The position numbers and the translations under genes are program-made. The notes beneath the pieces were generated by a model that made no database searches, had not been told where the DNA came from, and worked only from the letters and a program-made list of their open reading frames with translations. A stretch of DNA of 64,000 bases from Phaseolus vulgaris (Eukaryota > Streptophyta > Magnoliopsida > Fabales > Fabaceae): positions 39,723,172 through 39,787,171 of the forward strand of contig NC_023759.2 in NCBI RefSeq assembly GCF_000499845.2, in the 5' to 3' direction. This document shows, piece by piece, positions 21,676 to 33,580 of this stretch. Numbering within the stretch: the first letter of the stretch is position 1; each line of letters starts with the position of its first letter.

Positions 21676-23129
21676 TGTTGAAGATGGATGAAGCTCATCT
21701 CTACCTAACCTTAGTGTGTTTGATGTAGATGTTAGCTAGTTTGCTTTGTAGGTTGCAATCTGTCTTAAATGATCTTGTACTTTAGGGTTGTGTGTATTCA
21801 AGGTTGCCTTTTGCTACATGACCTATCCTAGATGCCTAACCAAGCATAGATCAAGCACTTGAAGTGGTTAAAAGTTTTTCCAAAAGCTTTTTAGAGTTCT
21901 CTCCAAAAATCAGGATACTGCACAAAAATAAATCTGTTTCTCTGTAAAAGAATAGGTTTATTTTTGGTGTGCTGAAAGGATTTTCGAAAGTTGGTTAGGG
22001 CACCAAAGGTACAACTCAGTCAGTTATTTGAGTTAGCTGAGTTGACAGTTTTCCTAAAATAAATCTGTTTAGTTTAAAACTGAATCTGTTGTTTTCATAA
22101 CAACTTTTCAACTGTTTTTTGAAAAGAAGTTAGAAACTGTTTTCTATATAAAGAAAAGCTTCTCTCACATGAAAGGATGCTGAGCAATCACGTTTTTGAC
22201 AGAGATTAAACATTTTCTATGTGAGAAGAAGGATTGAAAAGAGTTTTTAAAAGGTTTTCCAAAGGGATTTTCAAGTGTGCTTGTTCTAGGAAAACTTTGA
22301 TCTTGGTGAAGGTGCTGGTGCAGTTCTGCAGCAAATTGAACTACTGGTTTCGAGTTCTTGCATCTTCTTTTCAGGTGTTACCTTTCCTTTATTCTGGTTT
22401 GTAAAGGTGTAAGTGTTAGTCACTCCTTGATAGGGTTTCTTGGAGTGCAAGGTGTGCTGAAATAGGGTTTTTCAGCATTGGTTGTATTGTTCTTGTAGTG
22501 TTCAAGAACTGTTGTGTTTGTAAGTGATTGATACTGTTTTTAGTGGATTCCACCTTGGAGTAAGGTGAAACTGGATGTAGCTCTTTATGAGTGAACCAGT
22601 ATAAAAGCTTTCCTGTACTTTTCTTCTCATCCCTCCACTCGTTTATGGTTTTTGCTTAATTCTGTCAAGAACGAAATCTGTTCATTTGAAACCAAATCTG
22701 TTAATTCTGGGTTTAATAAAAACTGTTCTTCCTGATTTTTTAAAGTTCTCTAATCACTAACACAGTATTTGTATATGAGGTTTTCATTGATTTAAGGAAA
22801 AATAGTCTTATTCATTAAATCCTGACAAAGATTCATTTCCTTTGTAACCTTGTGTTGAATGAACTTGACTGTTTTCTTGGCATAATCTGTATTCTTCAAA
22901 CTGGTAAAATTTAACCAATCTGACTCTGTTATACCTCTCTGTTGATTGCAATTTTAATCTGAACAAGTTCAAAATTGTGTTAGACTGTTATGAAGAATCA
23001 ATCTGTTTCAAATAAAATCAATCTGTTCTTTTTACCTCTGTTACATTGTAAACTAGCCTCTTCTGCGAAAATTTGATAAGCTCAATTCACCCCTCCCCTC
23101 TTGAACTTAGACACTGTTTAACTCTAACA
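21676..23129 (+). mobile_element. Ty1/copia solo LTR, 1454 bp
   Basis: Starts TGTTGAAGATGG and ends CTCTAACA, flanked by AGTAT at 21671-21675 and 23130-23134. The interior has the features shared by long copia (Sirevirus-like) LTRs of legumes: a block reading GTGAACCAGTATAAA at about 22605 and CAATTCACCCCTCCCC near the end. It is in the same family group as the LTRs at 17191-18815 (inverted) and 45102-46175. Confidence 0.85.
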
Positions 23130-23134
23130 AGTAT

Positions 23135-23430
23135 TCTTTCAGGAAATACACGTTACACTCATATTTTTTATGCCCTCACTAACTTGATCGTTGGAATCTT
23201 ATCAACCGGTGGAACTCCTCTCCTTGTGATCTCCGAGCTCCTCAAAGCAGAAATCTTGAAGATTGACTCGGAATCCACCTAGCAAGATTCAACCTAGGTT
23301 TGCTGATGAGAACATACTTTTCATTTTAGATCTCATCCTTTCTACAACGCTGTTGGCTACCAACACACCATCAAGTTATCCTATTCCAATGAAGAAAGTT
23401 GACCATGTTTCTCTTTTAGCTTAGGTATAA
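23135..23430. other. Short intergenic stretch, unassigned
   Basis: A 69-codon frame ends here but begins inside the solo LTR and has no recognisable domain. I see nothing supported. Confidence 0.4.
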
Positions 23431-23870
23431 AATTTTTCAATATATTTGATTACACTTTTGATAATGTCTTGTACATACTGCCAACCAGAGGTGTATGTTT
23501 ATATTCATCCAATCCTTAAGGTTAGTTCCCTTAGGTATTAATGTTATAAAGGAATCATCATTTTTCTTTAACCCGTTTCTATTACTTTGAAATTCATTGG
23601 CAACCTGTAACATTTCCACTTTAAAAGTTTCTAAAAGAGATTTATAAACCTAAAATTAAATCCATTTAGGCCATAACTTTTACTATTCTCAATTTCATAG
23701 TGATTCCTTGATCTCTATTACTGTGAACTTTCCTATTAACTTCATGTTTGGAGGAAATTATATTCCCAACTTAAGGTTAAGGCTTATTTTCTCATTTAAC
23801 ATGTCTTTATAGAATGTTTTGACCTCCTCCTTTACTATTTTTTAGTTCTCACACCGCGTACGTTTGCACC
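23430..23870 (-). pseudogene. Decayed LINE reverse-transcriptase fragment
   Basis: Reading the minus strand, broken frames give pieces such as KEEVKTFYKDML, WPKW, VANEFQSNRNG, SFITLIPKG and NEY-like sequence before a short LAV.CTR block. This is the order of the N-terminal RT region of plant L1-type LINEs (…GPDGFNF…FITLIPK…). Stops and frameshifts are frequent, so it is an old, dead fragment. Neither a 3' tail nor a target duplication is visible. Confidence 0.6.
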
Positions 23871-24029
23871 TTTAATCCTATTTTTAATTCTCCCTTAGTT
23901 ATAGTGTTATAATATTATCCATTATGCACTAGATTTTTTTATGTCTAAATATTCTTGCCCAAAGCTTATGTTTTCAAGCTTAGGAAAGAGTTGTTTTCTC
24001 TCCTTCTTACTTTATTAATCTAATACATT
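23871..24029. other. AT-rich spacer
   Basis: Possibly more of the decayed LINE, but nothing can be read with confidence. Confidence 0.3.
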
Positions 24030-24750
24030 CACCACAAGAAAAAATGGTTTTAACAGGAGTTTGTTTTTACATTATTCAGGGTTAAAATCTCTGTTAAGTC
24101 ATTTATCCAGGGTTGCAATTTCCCTCGCTAAACCATCCCTGGGGAAGGTGTTCCCTGTGGTTTTTTAAAACCGCAGGAAAATTCTTTCAAAATCCTTGTT
24201 AAATACCATGGGTTTAAAAATATCCGTAACCATATGTTTAAAAATCTCTGTAAAATACCATTGATTTAAAAACCTTCATTAAATACCATGGGTTTAAGAA
24301 CCTCTATAAAATGTTATGGATTTCAAAACTTTTGTAAAATGACTTGCCATCTGAAATAACCTTCAACTCCATTTTCCACAATTTCTAACAATCTTCCTGA
24401 CTTCTCTCCTCCACCATAGACACACTGCTCTACGACACACGCTCAATGGACGCCGATGGCAGTCCTAGCAAGGAATCACAATTTAGCACCACTTATGTCT
24501 ATTATATCTAAGGAGAAGAAACACTAAATAAGGCACTATCATTGCTTCTTCCATCCCCTTACTGCCCCAACTCAAGTCACAAGCCACTGTTACCTAGTTC
24601 GACAACAACTGATGTTTATCATTGTTTTATATATCCTAAATAATTGCATTATCTATCAGATGTGTGCTTCAAAGTCATGTGTGTTCTTGGCTTCAAAGGC
24701 TTCAAAGATTGCAAAAATATATTGCGAAGAGAAATTATTTTATCACTTCT
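24030..24750 (-). mobile_element. CACTA-like element copy 2 (inverted), right end and interior
   Basis: Begins CACCACAAGAAAAAATGG, a CACTA-type end. 24060-24500 is the reverse complement of 12841-13999 without the hAT element, and 24505-24745 is the reverse complement of 2540-2780 without the LINE piece. Comparing the two copies dates the LINE, retrotransposon A and hAT insertions of copy 1 as later events. The element continues for a short way beyond B at 37475-37530. Confidence 0.55.
24746..24750. repeat. Target-site duplication of element B, left copy (CTTCT)
   Basis: CTTCT before the left LTR and again at 37470-37474 after the right LTR: a perfect 5-bp duplication. Confidence 0.9.
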
Positions 24751-25692
24751 TGATCCTGCCTGTTGACCAGAACGCGAGAGCCTTGCCTCGTCAAAGGTAT
24801 CTTCCTCTGGATTGGCTTTGCACTGTGCTAGCTTCCGTCCTTCACCTTGATTCACCTTAAGAACCTGCAAAAGACAGAACGACGCTGCTGCGGCCGATCG
24901 CGCTCCGACGCTCAAGTCAGCGACTGAACCACCAAAATACTAAGAGGAAAACTAAGAACTTCAGGGACCGTGCAATATTCTCTCTCAGCGTACTCAAGTT
25001 CTCGCAAGCGTAAAAGAAGTATTCTAAAACGCGCGTACCTCAGAAGTTCGTTAGAATCCCTTATATACCTATGCATCTTCTCTCTCCTGACAGTTACACA
25101 TCTGAACACGTGGCTCGCATCCAGCTGTACACGTGTCACCATCTGGAGCATCCTCTGCTTGAGCGTCACTTCTTACTCTTTAGGCTGTTCGACTAAGTTA
25201 CCCACGCAGGGAGTAACTCGGTGTATAACTGCCTTGGAGCGCGATCTCTTATGTGTGGCGAGTACGGGTGTCATCATACACACCTTCCCTGTGGTCTCGC
25301 CGACCGCCATCATGATCTGCTTCACTTGCTTCACCATGCATGTTTGGGTAAGCTGTTCCCTGGCCTCAACCTCTGGCAAGCTAGGGAATGACCATCTGAC
25401 AACTTCATCCTTCGCCTCGGAAGCCTTGAACAAGCTTTCTTGATCTTTCGGCGATGTCCTCCTCTCGGCGATCTCCGATCGCCTTGTCGCCTGGGTTCGC
25501 ACCCGGCGACTACGACACAAACTTGGTGACCGCCGGTTTAGGTATGCTAGAGATCGGGGCACGCCAACTTAACGACCGGCGACTACACGAGCCCCCCGAC
25601 TTCCTTCCCTTCTGTCAGCCAGGAATCCCGTTCAACACGCCTATATTATAGCTTGCTGCCACGTCATCACTTCCGACTACCTGGGCGGTACA
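24751..25692 (-). repeat. 3' LTR of element B (942 bp)
   Basis: TGATCCTGCC...GGCGGTACA on the plus strand. It pairs with 36528-37469. A minus-strand TATATAAG box lies near 25068. Frames crossing it are chance. Confidence 0.95.
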
Positions 25693-25720
25693 CAAGCCCC
25701 CCAGTCTTAAGCGAAGACTT
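25693..25720 (-). promoter_or_regulatory. Polypurine tract of element B
   Basis: On the minus strand GACTGGGGGGCTTG immediately precedes the 3' LTR, the same as in element A. Confidence 0.8.
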
Positions 25721-26289
25721 GTCCAGCGAAAAGACTAAGAGGTCACATCACTGCCGATCTACGTGGCACTGGCACGGAATTCCAAACGTTCGTACCCTCT
25801 GCTTTTCTGACGCTCCACCAAACCCCTTTTTCCAATCGCTCGACACGTGGCTTCATCAACGATTATCTTCAACTGTCGTTTGCGCTTCCAAAAACGTTTG
25901 AAAAACCCTTAAACCCTTTCATTTCTACTGTTTCATCATCTCTCTGCATTCTCAAACGTTCTGAGTTTTCTCTGCGAACCCACGACGCTCCTCAACTCTC
26001 TCAATCTCCAACTCCCTTCAACGCTCATCTGATCATCAAAAGGTACCTCTTTTACTTCTTCTGTTGATATTTGCTGCATTTTAGCCGATTAGCATCATCC
26101 ATTATCTGCCTGGTGCATACGTTGTGGGTTGTTTTCTCATTTTCTTCCCTCTCGTAACTTAGGGCTTCATCTTCCATTGCGTTCATCCCAACGAACTCCC
26201 GTTCGTTCGTTTTCCTTTCTTCGTCCTCAATCGAGTCGTTCTCTGTAACCTTTGTTCATCCTTTTCCCTTTTCCTTTGCAGTTCCTGCG

Positions 26290-28905
26290 ATGGCTCATAC
26301 AAAGTCCACCGCGAACCCCCCTTCTTCGTCGCGAAACCCTCCACCCCAAGCGCGCAGGGTTGCTGTTGGGGAAAATCCTCTACCAGTGCGTGACCCAACA
26401 CGAGCATCTGGCGCTCCTTCTTCTCAGGATGAGAGGCCCGCAACTTCTCACGCCAACCCTGCTCAGGCAACTCCGCCAGTCGCCGGAGGTGCCTCCCTAC
26501 CCCCAAAGGACTACAAGAAACTCTACCCTTAGGCCACCTCAGCTTTGTTGAAAGAAACCTCTTCCATAAACATAGAGTTGGGCGTGCACCGACTAAGGAA
26601 AGGGGACCAATCCAAGCTCTCATTCCATAAAAAGCATGACAGCAAAATGGCCGTGTTGCCTTGCCACCCGGATGAGCCGATCTGTGCCGACGATAAAGCG
26701 AACAATAGCGAGCTGTTATGCTTCCTCTACGCGACGTTCTTCAAGAAGGTGAAGCTCCGACTTCCCTTTACTCGCTTTGAGAGGGAGCTGTTAACCGAGC
26801 TCGATATCGCCCCCGCCCAGCTTCATCCCAAGAGCTGGGCTTTCGTACGGGCGTTCCAGATCATGTGTGCACACCTGGGACTGCCAGCTTCGGTTGACGT
26901 TTTCCTCTTCCTCTTCGAAGCTAAGAATCCAGGAGACCGCCTCTGGATTAGCCTGAACGGGATTGCTGGGAGGTCAATCCTCTCAATCTTCCAGCAATCT
27001 TACAAAGATTGGAAGGGAAAATTCGTGAAGGTGTGCGCCAACGACCAAGATCCTTCTCTGCTCGACGGCTTCCCCTTGTACTGGGTACACAAGGGGAACA
27101 AAGACGCCAAAGAAAGCTTTAGGAGGCCCAGAAGTCCCGACACCATGGGTGAGCTAGACAAAGATCTATGCCTTTTCTGGAAGAAAGTAGCAGCCGCCAA
27201 CATCACCTTCCCCACCTCCTCAATAATCTCCTTCGAGTTCCTCGAGGGCCAACTCGAAGCTCATATAGGTTAGCCTTCACCTCGACACTTAGGTTTTCGT
27301 TTTGTGTTGGGACTGATTTCGCATCTCTGTTATCTGCCATTGGGCGTCCTGCTTGTTGCGTACTGGTCTTGGCTTTTAATTCATGTGCCACTTGTTTGCA
27401 TTATTCGCACGCATACTCGTATATTTCGCCTTTGCTTTTGTGCTTACTTGTCTATTTTTACCCTGTGCAGACCTCATGTTGGGCAAAAGCAAACTAGCTG
27501 AACTGAGGGCGCTCGCCCGAACTCATAAGTTGGCGACGGGTTCCCAAACCGTGCCTAACTCGGTGGTGTAGATCGTCGTTGCCCAGGGCAGATCGCCTCC
27601 TCAAGGTCCAACTCCTCCAGAAACACTACCCGCCCCCCAACGAAAAACTCGTCTTGAGGAAACCAAAGAGGAAAACTCCTCAAGTGGTTCAAGAGGATGA
27701 GGATGACGAGGCAACTGAGGACGACCTTGTTACTAAAAGAACAAGGGTGGCGCCTTCTTCACCACCCGCTCTCCCAACACCAACACCGCCCTCTCCCCCA
27801 GCTCCAACACCGCCAGTCCAAGCAACACCCTTGGCGGTCGCGCTCCCTGTGGTTGAAGGCAGCGAGCCTAACTTTATAGAGAACCCTCCAAGCGCTTCCA
27901 CACGCTGGAGAGGGTCCTCCTTCAACCACTTCTATTGCTGGGGTCGCACCAGGTGGAGATGAAGGTGCCCACAACTCGCCGATACTCATAATCGAGTCCC
28001 CCACTTCAACACCACGCCAGGAAGCCCCCCTCGCTCTACCAACTCAAGAGGGTGGTGGTGAAAGCCAGCACCAGGCTCCTTCAGCACCTCCACCAACAAC
28101 AGCTGCAAGCCTTCCCCCCTCGATCGAAGAGTTCTGGGGGCCCTTCACAGCTAAACTAAAAATGATGGCAGAGGACCTCCCCTCAATCATAACAAAGGCT
28201 GTGAAGAGCTCGAACAAGAAGCTTCAGGACGAGATCTCAACGCTCCAGGAGGAGAATCGCCTGATAAGGATTGAGGCAGAAAAACTGTCTTGCAATCTGA
28301 TGGTGGCAGAAATCGATCACTCAAGGGTGGAGGACGCCATGAGTGCTGAGCTGAGGGTTGCACGCAAGGAGGCCTTCGATCTGCGCCAGAAACTGCACCT
28401 CCTAGCTTAAGGGAAAGTCGAGCTGGAGAGTAAGCTGGTTCCCTACAGGCTCAAGGTGGCCAACTTGGAGGCATTAATAAAAGCAGATGCAGCCAAGGTG
28501 GAGAACCTTGAAAAAAGGTCGGCTGATCGGGAGGTCCTCCTCGGAAAGGTCGAGAAGGAGAGGGACGACGCCGTGGCTGAGCTCGCCAAGGCTCAAGAGG
28601 AAAACAGAAAAACTGCTGCAGAGCTGGCCCAGGCGCAGGACGAAGGCAAAAAGGTTGCTGAAGACCTTGCTCAAGCTCGTGGGGAAACTGAAGAACTGAA
28701 GAAACGAGCTGACGAGCTGAAGCAATAAACCGAGGAGCTCAAGCAACAAACCGAAGAGCTCGAGCAAAGCTCCGCCCAAGTCCTTGCCGCCGGGTTCGAC
28801 GCCGCCCTGGAGCAAATCGCTTGCCAGTATCCTGAGCTCGACCTCTCCATGGTGTCGATCTGCAACGAAGTGGTGGATGGGAAGATCGTGCCCTCCGAAG
28901 ATTAA
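26290..28905 (+). pseudogene. Antisense extra ORF (aORF) of element B, disabled
   Basis: Homologous along its length to the aORF of element A: MAHTKSTANPP start, central block with SIFQQSYKDWKGKFV and FPLYWV, intron at 27269-27470, Lys-rich patch, Pro-rich linker, and a coiled coil ending VVDGKIVPSED. It carries stops at about 26530 (TGG to TAG), 27570, 28408 and 28726, plus a frameshift around 27900. The region at 26545-27268 is still open for about 240 codons, a good view of the conserved domain without the frameshift seen in A. Family: plant 'putative gypsy type transposon'; function unknown. Confidence 0.75.
27269..27470 (+). other. Predicted intron in the aORF of element B
   Basis: GTTAGC donor after ...CATATAG and acceptor CCCTGTGCAG. 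Same position and phase as in element A, while the intron body has diverged more than the flanking exons. Confidence 0.65.
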
Positions 28906-30579
28906 TCGCTTCCCTCCATCACTTATTTCCTGAGATTTAGCGCTTATTTTTGTTTGCCCGATCTTTACTTGTAATTTTCCTTCTTTTGTATTCGAACTGG
29001 TACAACTTCTATTATACCTTCTTCACTTTTGCACCTCGTTTCTCTGTTTACTTCGTCTTTCCTTTTTAACCTTCATCTGCTTTCTCCCTCGCTGTATGGT
29101 TGATCAACTCATCCTGTAGAACTTGCTTTAAACAAATTGACTTAGCGATTCCTCGGGCTCAACCGTTTACTCACTGCTTCAAACTCGAGCAAACTATCAA
29201 TCTTATATCAACTCATCAACTGTTAACTCAAAGTGAAAACTCGAGCAACTTATTATTCTTCAAGCGATGATATTTAATATAACTTGCAAACCTAAGGCAA
29301 TTAGCTACTTACTAGGCAGCAGGTTTCAACTCAAACTGGTATTTCAATACAGTTTACCTGATCTGCCAGGCAAGGTTAGCCCTTACTTCTGTCATCGCCT
29401 GGAATTCTTCTGATCGCCATAGGGTTCTGGCGATGTAAGCTTCTTTTGCCTTCATAACTTGGCTATTGTTCCCTCATCTGGGGGTAGAGGTGCCTTTCGG
29501 ATCCTTCTCTACCTCCCTGAGTTTCAGAACAATAAGCCGGATAGCAAGGTGTTCTCTTTGAACCTACCCTAGCCATCCTTTAAACTTCTTCCACCCTTCA
29601 CACCATACATGAACTCGTTCAAGATGAGAAGGATTTTATCTTGCTTGAACTCGCTCGACGGCGAGAAGGACTTTATCTTGCCTGAACTCGCTCGACGGCG
29701 AGAAGGACTTTATCTGGTGCCTCTACTTTGCCCAGGGTTTACATCTCCTCTTCCCCGGATGCACTGAGGACTTTCAATCTTGCCTCTATCTGCTGGTGCA
29801 GAGAGGTCTTTTGATCTGATCTCGCCTGCGCTCGCACGAAGTCGAGGAGGACTTTATCTGGTGCCTCTACTTTGCCCATGGTTTACATCTCCTCTTCCGT
29901 GGATGCACTGAGGACTTTTAATCTCTTTCTCGCCTCAAGACGCGCGAGGGCGTTGAGGTCTTTAACTCTTTCTCGCCTCAAACGCGCGAGGGCGTTGAGG
30001 TCTTTAATCATTGCTGGTGCCTCCGATCGCCGAAAGACGATGAGGACTTTAAAACTTTAACTGTGCCGCCAATCGCCGAAAAACGATGGGGACTTAAAAA
30101 CTTTAACTGTGTCGCCAGTCGCCGAAAAACGATGGGGACTTAAAAACTTTAACTGATGCCGCCGATCGCCGAAAAACGATGGGGACTTAAAAACTTTAAC
30201 TGATGCCGCCGATCACCGAAAAAGGATGGGGACTTAAAAACTTTAACTGATGCCGCCGATCGTCGAAAAAAGATGGGGACTTAAAAACTTTAACTGATGC
30301 TGCCGATCGCCGAAAAACAATGGGGACTTAAAAACTTTAACTGATGCCGCTTATCACCGAAAAACGATGGGGACTTAAAAACTTTAACTGAGAGCATGCA
30401 CCTTTTCTACAAGCTTTCAACATAAACATGGATGCAAACTCAAAACTTAAGCTTGAAAACTCTTCTTTTATTGGGTGGCCTCATTAAAAACCCTCCTTAG
30501 GGAAAAAAGAGTGCCCCCTTTTAACTGTTTTAACAGAAAACTTGCAAATCTTTTCATGTTCGTTTCTACTTACAAAGCT
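28906..30579. repeat. Tandem-repeat spacer between aORF and pol of element B
   Basis: 30061-30386 holds about seven head-to-tail copies of a 47-bp unit (core GCCGATCGCCGAAAAACGAT, then GGGGACTTAAAAACTTTAAC). Element A has only about one and a half copies of the same unit. Upstream (29590-30055) are diverged blocks with ACTCGCTCGACGGCGAGAAG and GGTGCCTCTACTTTGCCC. No gene is supported; short frames here encode repeats. Confidence 0.8.
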
Positions 30580-32004
30580 TTAACTGTAATATAACTTGAG
30601 GTGTGTGGCATTCCAAGTGCGAGGAATCGCCCCTCCTTCCAATGTCTCTAGGCGATAGGTGCCGTTCCCGAGCGCCTCGGTTATTCTGAACGGTCTTGTC
30701 CACTTAGGCGATAACTTGTTTTCCATCTCGTACTGGTGGGCCTTCCTCATTACCAGGTCGCCCTCTTTAAATTGCCTTGGCATCACCTTCGAGTTGTATC
30801 TTCGTTCAATCCTCCTTTTCACCGCCTCGGCTTTTAATCTCGCCTCTTCCTTGACCTCATCCAGCAAATCCAGATTCAACCTTCTTTCTTCATTCGAGTG
30901 TTCCGCTACAAAGTGCTGGAATCTCGACGAGCTCTCCTGGATTTCCATTGGAATCATTGCGTCGCATCCATATACCAAGCTAAACGGGGTCTCGTGGGTT
31001 CCTGACTGCTCGGTGGTGTGGTACGCCCAGACTATGCGGGGTACCTCCTCAGCCCACGATCCCTTGACTTTCTCTAGCCTTCTCTTCAAACCTCTTAGCA
31101 ACACCCGATTGGCGGACTCTACTTGGCCGTTTGTCTGAGGGTGCTCGACAGATGCAAACACCTGCTGAATTCCCACCTCTTCGCACAGCTTCTTTAGCAG
31201 GTGACTTGCAAACTGAGTCCCATTGTCTGACACCAGGCGCTTAGGCACACCAAACCGGCACACGATGTTCTTCCATACAAAGCTCTCGATCTTGTGTGCG
31301 GTGATCTGGGCTACTGGTTCTGCTTCGATCCATTTGGTGAAATATTCAATCGCCACCACCAAGTACTTCATCTGCCTGATCGCCAATGGGAAAGGTCTCA
31401 GGATGTCAATTCCCCACGTATGAAACGGCCAAGGGCTGTAAATCGACTTTAACTCCTCTGGGGGCGCTTCGTGCCAATCGGCGTGCTGCTGACAATGCTT
31501 GCAACACTGTGCATACTTCTTGCAGTCCTCCCTCATTGTTGGCCAGTAGTAACCTGCACGGAGAGTTCTTGCAGCCAGAGCTCGACCCCCGACGTGACTT
31601 CCGCATACCCCTTCATGGAGCTCGGCCATAATTCTTGTACATTTTTCTTCGTGCACACATTCCAGGAGTGGGTGTGTGAACCCAAACCTATACAACTCGC
31701 CATCAATCATTGTGAACTTGTTGGAGTTCTTCTTTATCTTCCTAGCCTCCGTCGGATCCAGCGGGAGAAGGTCATCTGCCAGGCAGCGCTGGTACTGGGT
31801 TATCCATGTGTCTGGCTCATGCGTAGCGCAGACCTGCGTCATGTTCACCATCTCCCCCCGACATGCTCTTATTCTCGGCGATCTCAAGGTCTCCTGAGTC
31901 AAAGACCTATGACTCCTCGCCGCTTTCTCCGTCAACTTGCTTATTTGGAGAAGCAGGTGATCTGCCACAAATGCCCTAGGCGTCTTTAGACTTTCTTGGA
32001 TCAC
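30580..32004 (-). CDS. Integrase part of pol, element B
   Basis: A 474-codon open block at the C-terminal end of pol. It has the integrase zinc finger (…HVGGRAL…, C..C in CCKHCQQHAD), the core with WGIDILRP (D), VSDNGTQF (D) and HPQTNGQVESANR (E), and a C-terminal tail with KWTRPFRI and the end LKLYYS. It integrates retrotransposon cDNA in the nucleus. The N-terminal Met is only the first ATG after a frameshift; in life it would be cut from the polyprotein. One change from element A in a conserved block is LGP to LRP. Confidence 0.85.
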   Translation of the reverse strand: MIQESLKTPRAFVADHLLLQISKLTEKAARSHRSLTQETLRSPRIRACRGEMVNMTQVCATHEPDTWITQYQRCLADDLLPLDPTEARKIKKNSNKFTMIDGELYRFGFTHPLLECVHEEKCTRIMAELHEGVCGSHVGGRALAARTLRAGYYWPTMREDCKKYAQCCKHCQQHADWHEAPPEELKSIYSPWPFHTWGIDILRPFPLAIRQMKYLVVAIEYFTKWIEAEPVAQITAHKIESFVWKNIVCRFGVPKRLVSDNGTQFASHLLKKLCEEVGIQQVFASVEHPQTNGQVESANRVLLRGLKRRLEKVKGSWAEEVPRIVWAYHTTEQSGTHETPFSLVYGCDAMIPMEIQESSSRFQHFVAEHSNEERRLNLDLLDEVKEEARLKAEAVKRRIERRYNSKVMPRQFKEGDLVMRKAHQYEMENKLSPKWTRPFRITEALGNGTYRLETLEGGAIPRTWNATHLKLYYS

Positions 32005-32402
32005 CGTCCTCTGCCTACCCCCTTGCCCGAACTGGCGAGCTTAGCTAGCAAGTCTGCTCGGGCATTCTGCTCTCTGGGCACATGCGCCACTTCAAACGAA
32101 ACAAAGGAACCCTTCAACTCCTGCACATACTCCAAGTAAGCCGCCATTTGTAGATCCTTAGCCTGGAACTCGCCTGTTACTTGTCCCGTGACTAATAACG
32201 AGTCACTCTTAGCCATCAGCACCCTAGCTCCCATCTCCTTGGCCAACAAGATTCCGGCGATCAACGCCTCATACTCTGCTTGATTGTTGCTGGCTTTGAA
32301 GGCAAACCTCAGGGACTGTTCTATCAGCACGCTGTTGGGCCCTTCTAGAATGACTCCAGCACTGCTACCCTGCTGGTTCGACGATCCGTCCACCGAGAGC
32401 AC
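32001..32402 (-). pseudogene. RNase H part of pol, element B (between two frameshifts)
   Basis: Reads LSVDGSSNQQGSSAGVILEG, then the segments AEYEALIAG and AKSDSLLVTGQVTG, matching the Tat-type RNase H of element A. Single-base losses at about 32430 and 32025 put it out of frame with RT and integrase. Confidence 0.8.
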
Positions 32403-33580
32403 CCAACGAAAATCATCCCTTCAACTCGTGCTGCTTCTGACGAGAGTTCGACCACAAAATCGGCGAAAATCTGCCCCTTGATCGGACCTCGGGGCTCATA
32501 CTTGATGTCGAACTCCGACAGCTCCACCGCCCACTTCACCATCCTCCCAGCTACATCAGGCTTCTTCAGGACTTTATGGATGGACAAGTCGGTCATCACC
32601 AGTATTGTAAAACTGTGAAAATAGTGGCGCAACCTTCTCGCCGAAAATACCACTGCCAGTGCAGCTTTCTCCAAGGCCTGATACCTCACCTCCGGGCCTT
32701 GCAACACCTTGCTGACGAAATAAATAGGCTTCTGAGCCTGATCATGGTCTTGGGCGAGCACCACACTCACCGCCCTCTCAGTCACAGCAAAATACAACCT
32801 GAGAGGGGTCCCTACAAGGGGTTTGCACGAAACCGGCGGGCTCGCCAGGTACTCTTTAAGCCTGACGAAGGCCTCTTCGCACTCCTTCGTCCAAGCAAAC
32901 TTATTGTTTCGTCTTAAACACTGGAAGTACGGATGACCTTTCTCCCCGCTAGCTGATACGAAACGAGATAGGGCGGCCATCCGACCAGTAAGTTGCTGCA
33001 CCTCCTTCACAGTAGCCGGACTCCTTATTGCCAAAATGGCAGCACACTTATCAGGATTTGCCTCTATTCCTCTTTCAGTTAAGAGGAATCCCAAGAACTT
33101 CCCTGCCTCCACGCCAAAAATGCACTTCTCGGGGTTCAGCTTTAACCTGAACTTGGCGATTGTGGTGAACAACTCCTCCAGGTCCGCAACGTGCTTGCTC
33201 TTTTCCGGCGAGGTCACGACCATATCATCCACGTACGCTTGCACATTTCTTCCCAGCATTGGTGCAAGTACCCTATCCATCAATCTTTGGTACATGGCGC
33301 CCGCGTTCTTCAGCCCAAAGGGCATCACCTTGTAGCAATAGCACGATCTCTCGGTCATGAAGGCGGTTTTCTCTTCATCCATGGGATGCATCTTTATCTG
33401 GTTGTACCCCGAGAAGGCGTCCAGGAAACTCAACAACTTACACCCTGCAGCACTGTCGACCAGGGCGTCTATGCTTGGCAAAGGATACGAGTCCTTTGGG
33501 CAAGCCTTGTTCAGGTCAGTGAAGTCGACGCACATGCGCCACTTCCCATTGCTTTTCTTCACCAACACGACATTGGCCAA
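32345..33580 (-). pseudogene. Reverse transcriptase of element B
   Basis: A 411-codon frame with CVDFTDLNKACPKDSYPLP, the YVDD active site (about 33221-33240), FLGFLLTERGIE, and the tether and connection region up to KGQIFADF. It copies retrotransposon RNA into DNA in virus-like particles. A TGG-to-TAG stop at 33581-33583 separates it from protease, and a base loss near 32430 breaks the frame into RNase H. Confidence 0.85.

Noticed and set aside
28474..28865. Leu- and Ser-rich minus-strand frames near the end of the aORF of B
   Set aside because: Reverse-strand reading of the Glu/Lys coiled-coil codons.
30061..30386. CRISPR-like array
   Set aside because: Units are directly head to tail without unique spacers, lie inside a plant retrotransposon, and the DNA is eukaryotic.
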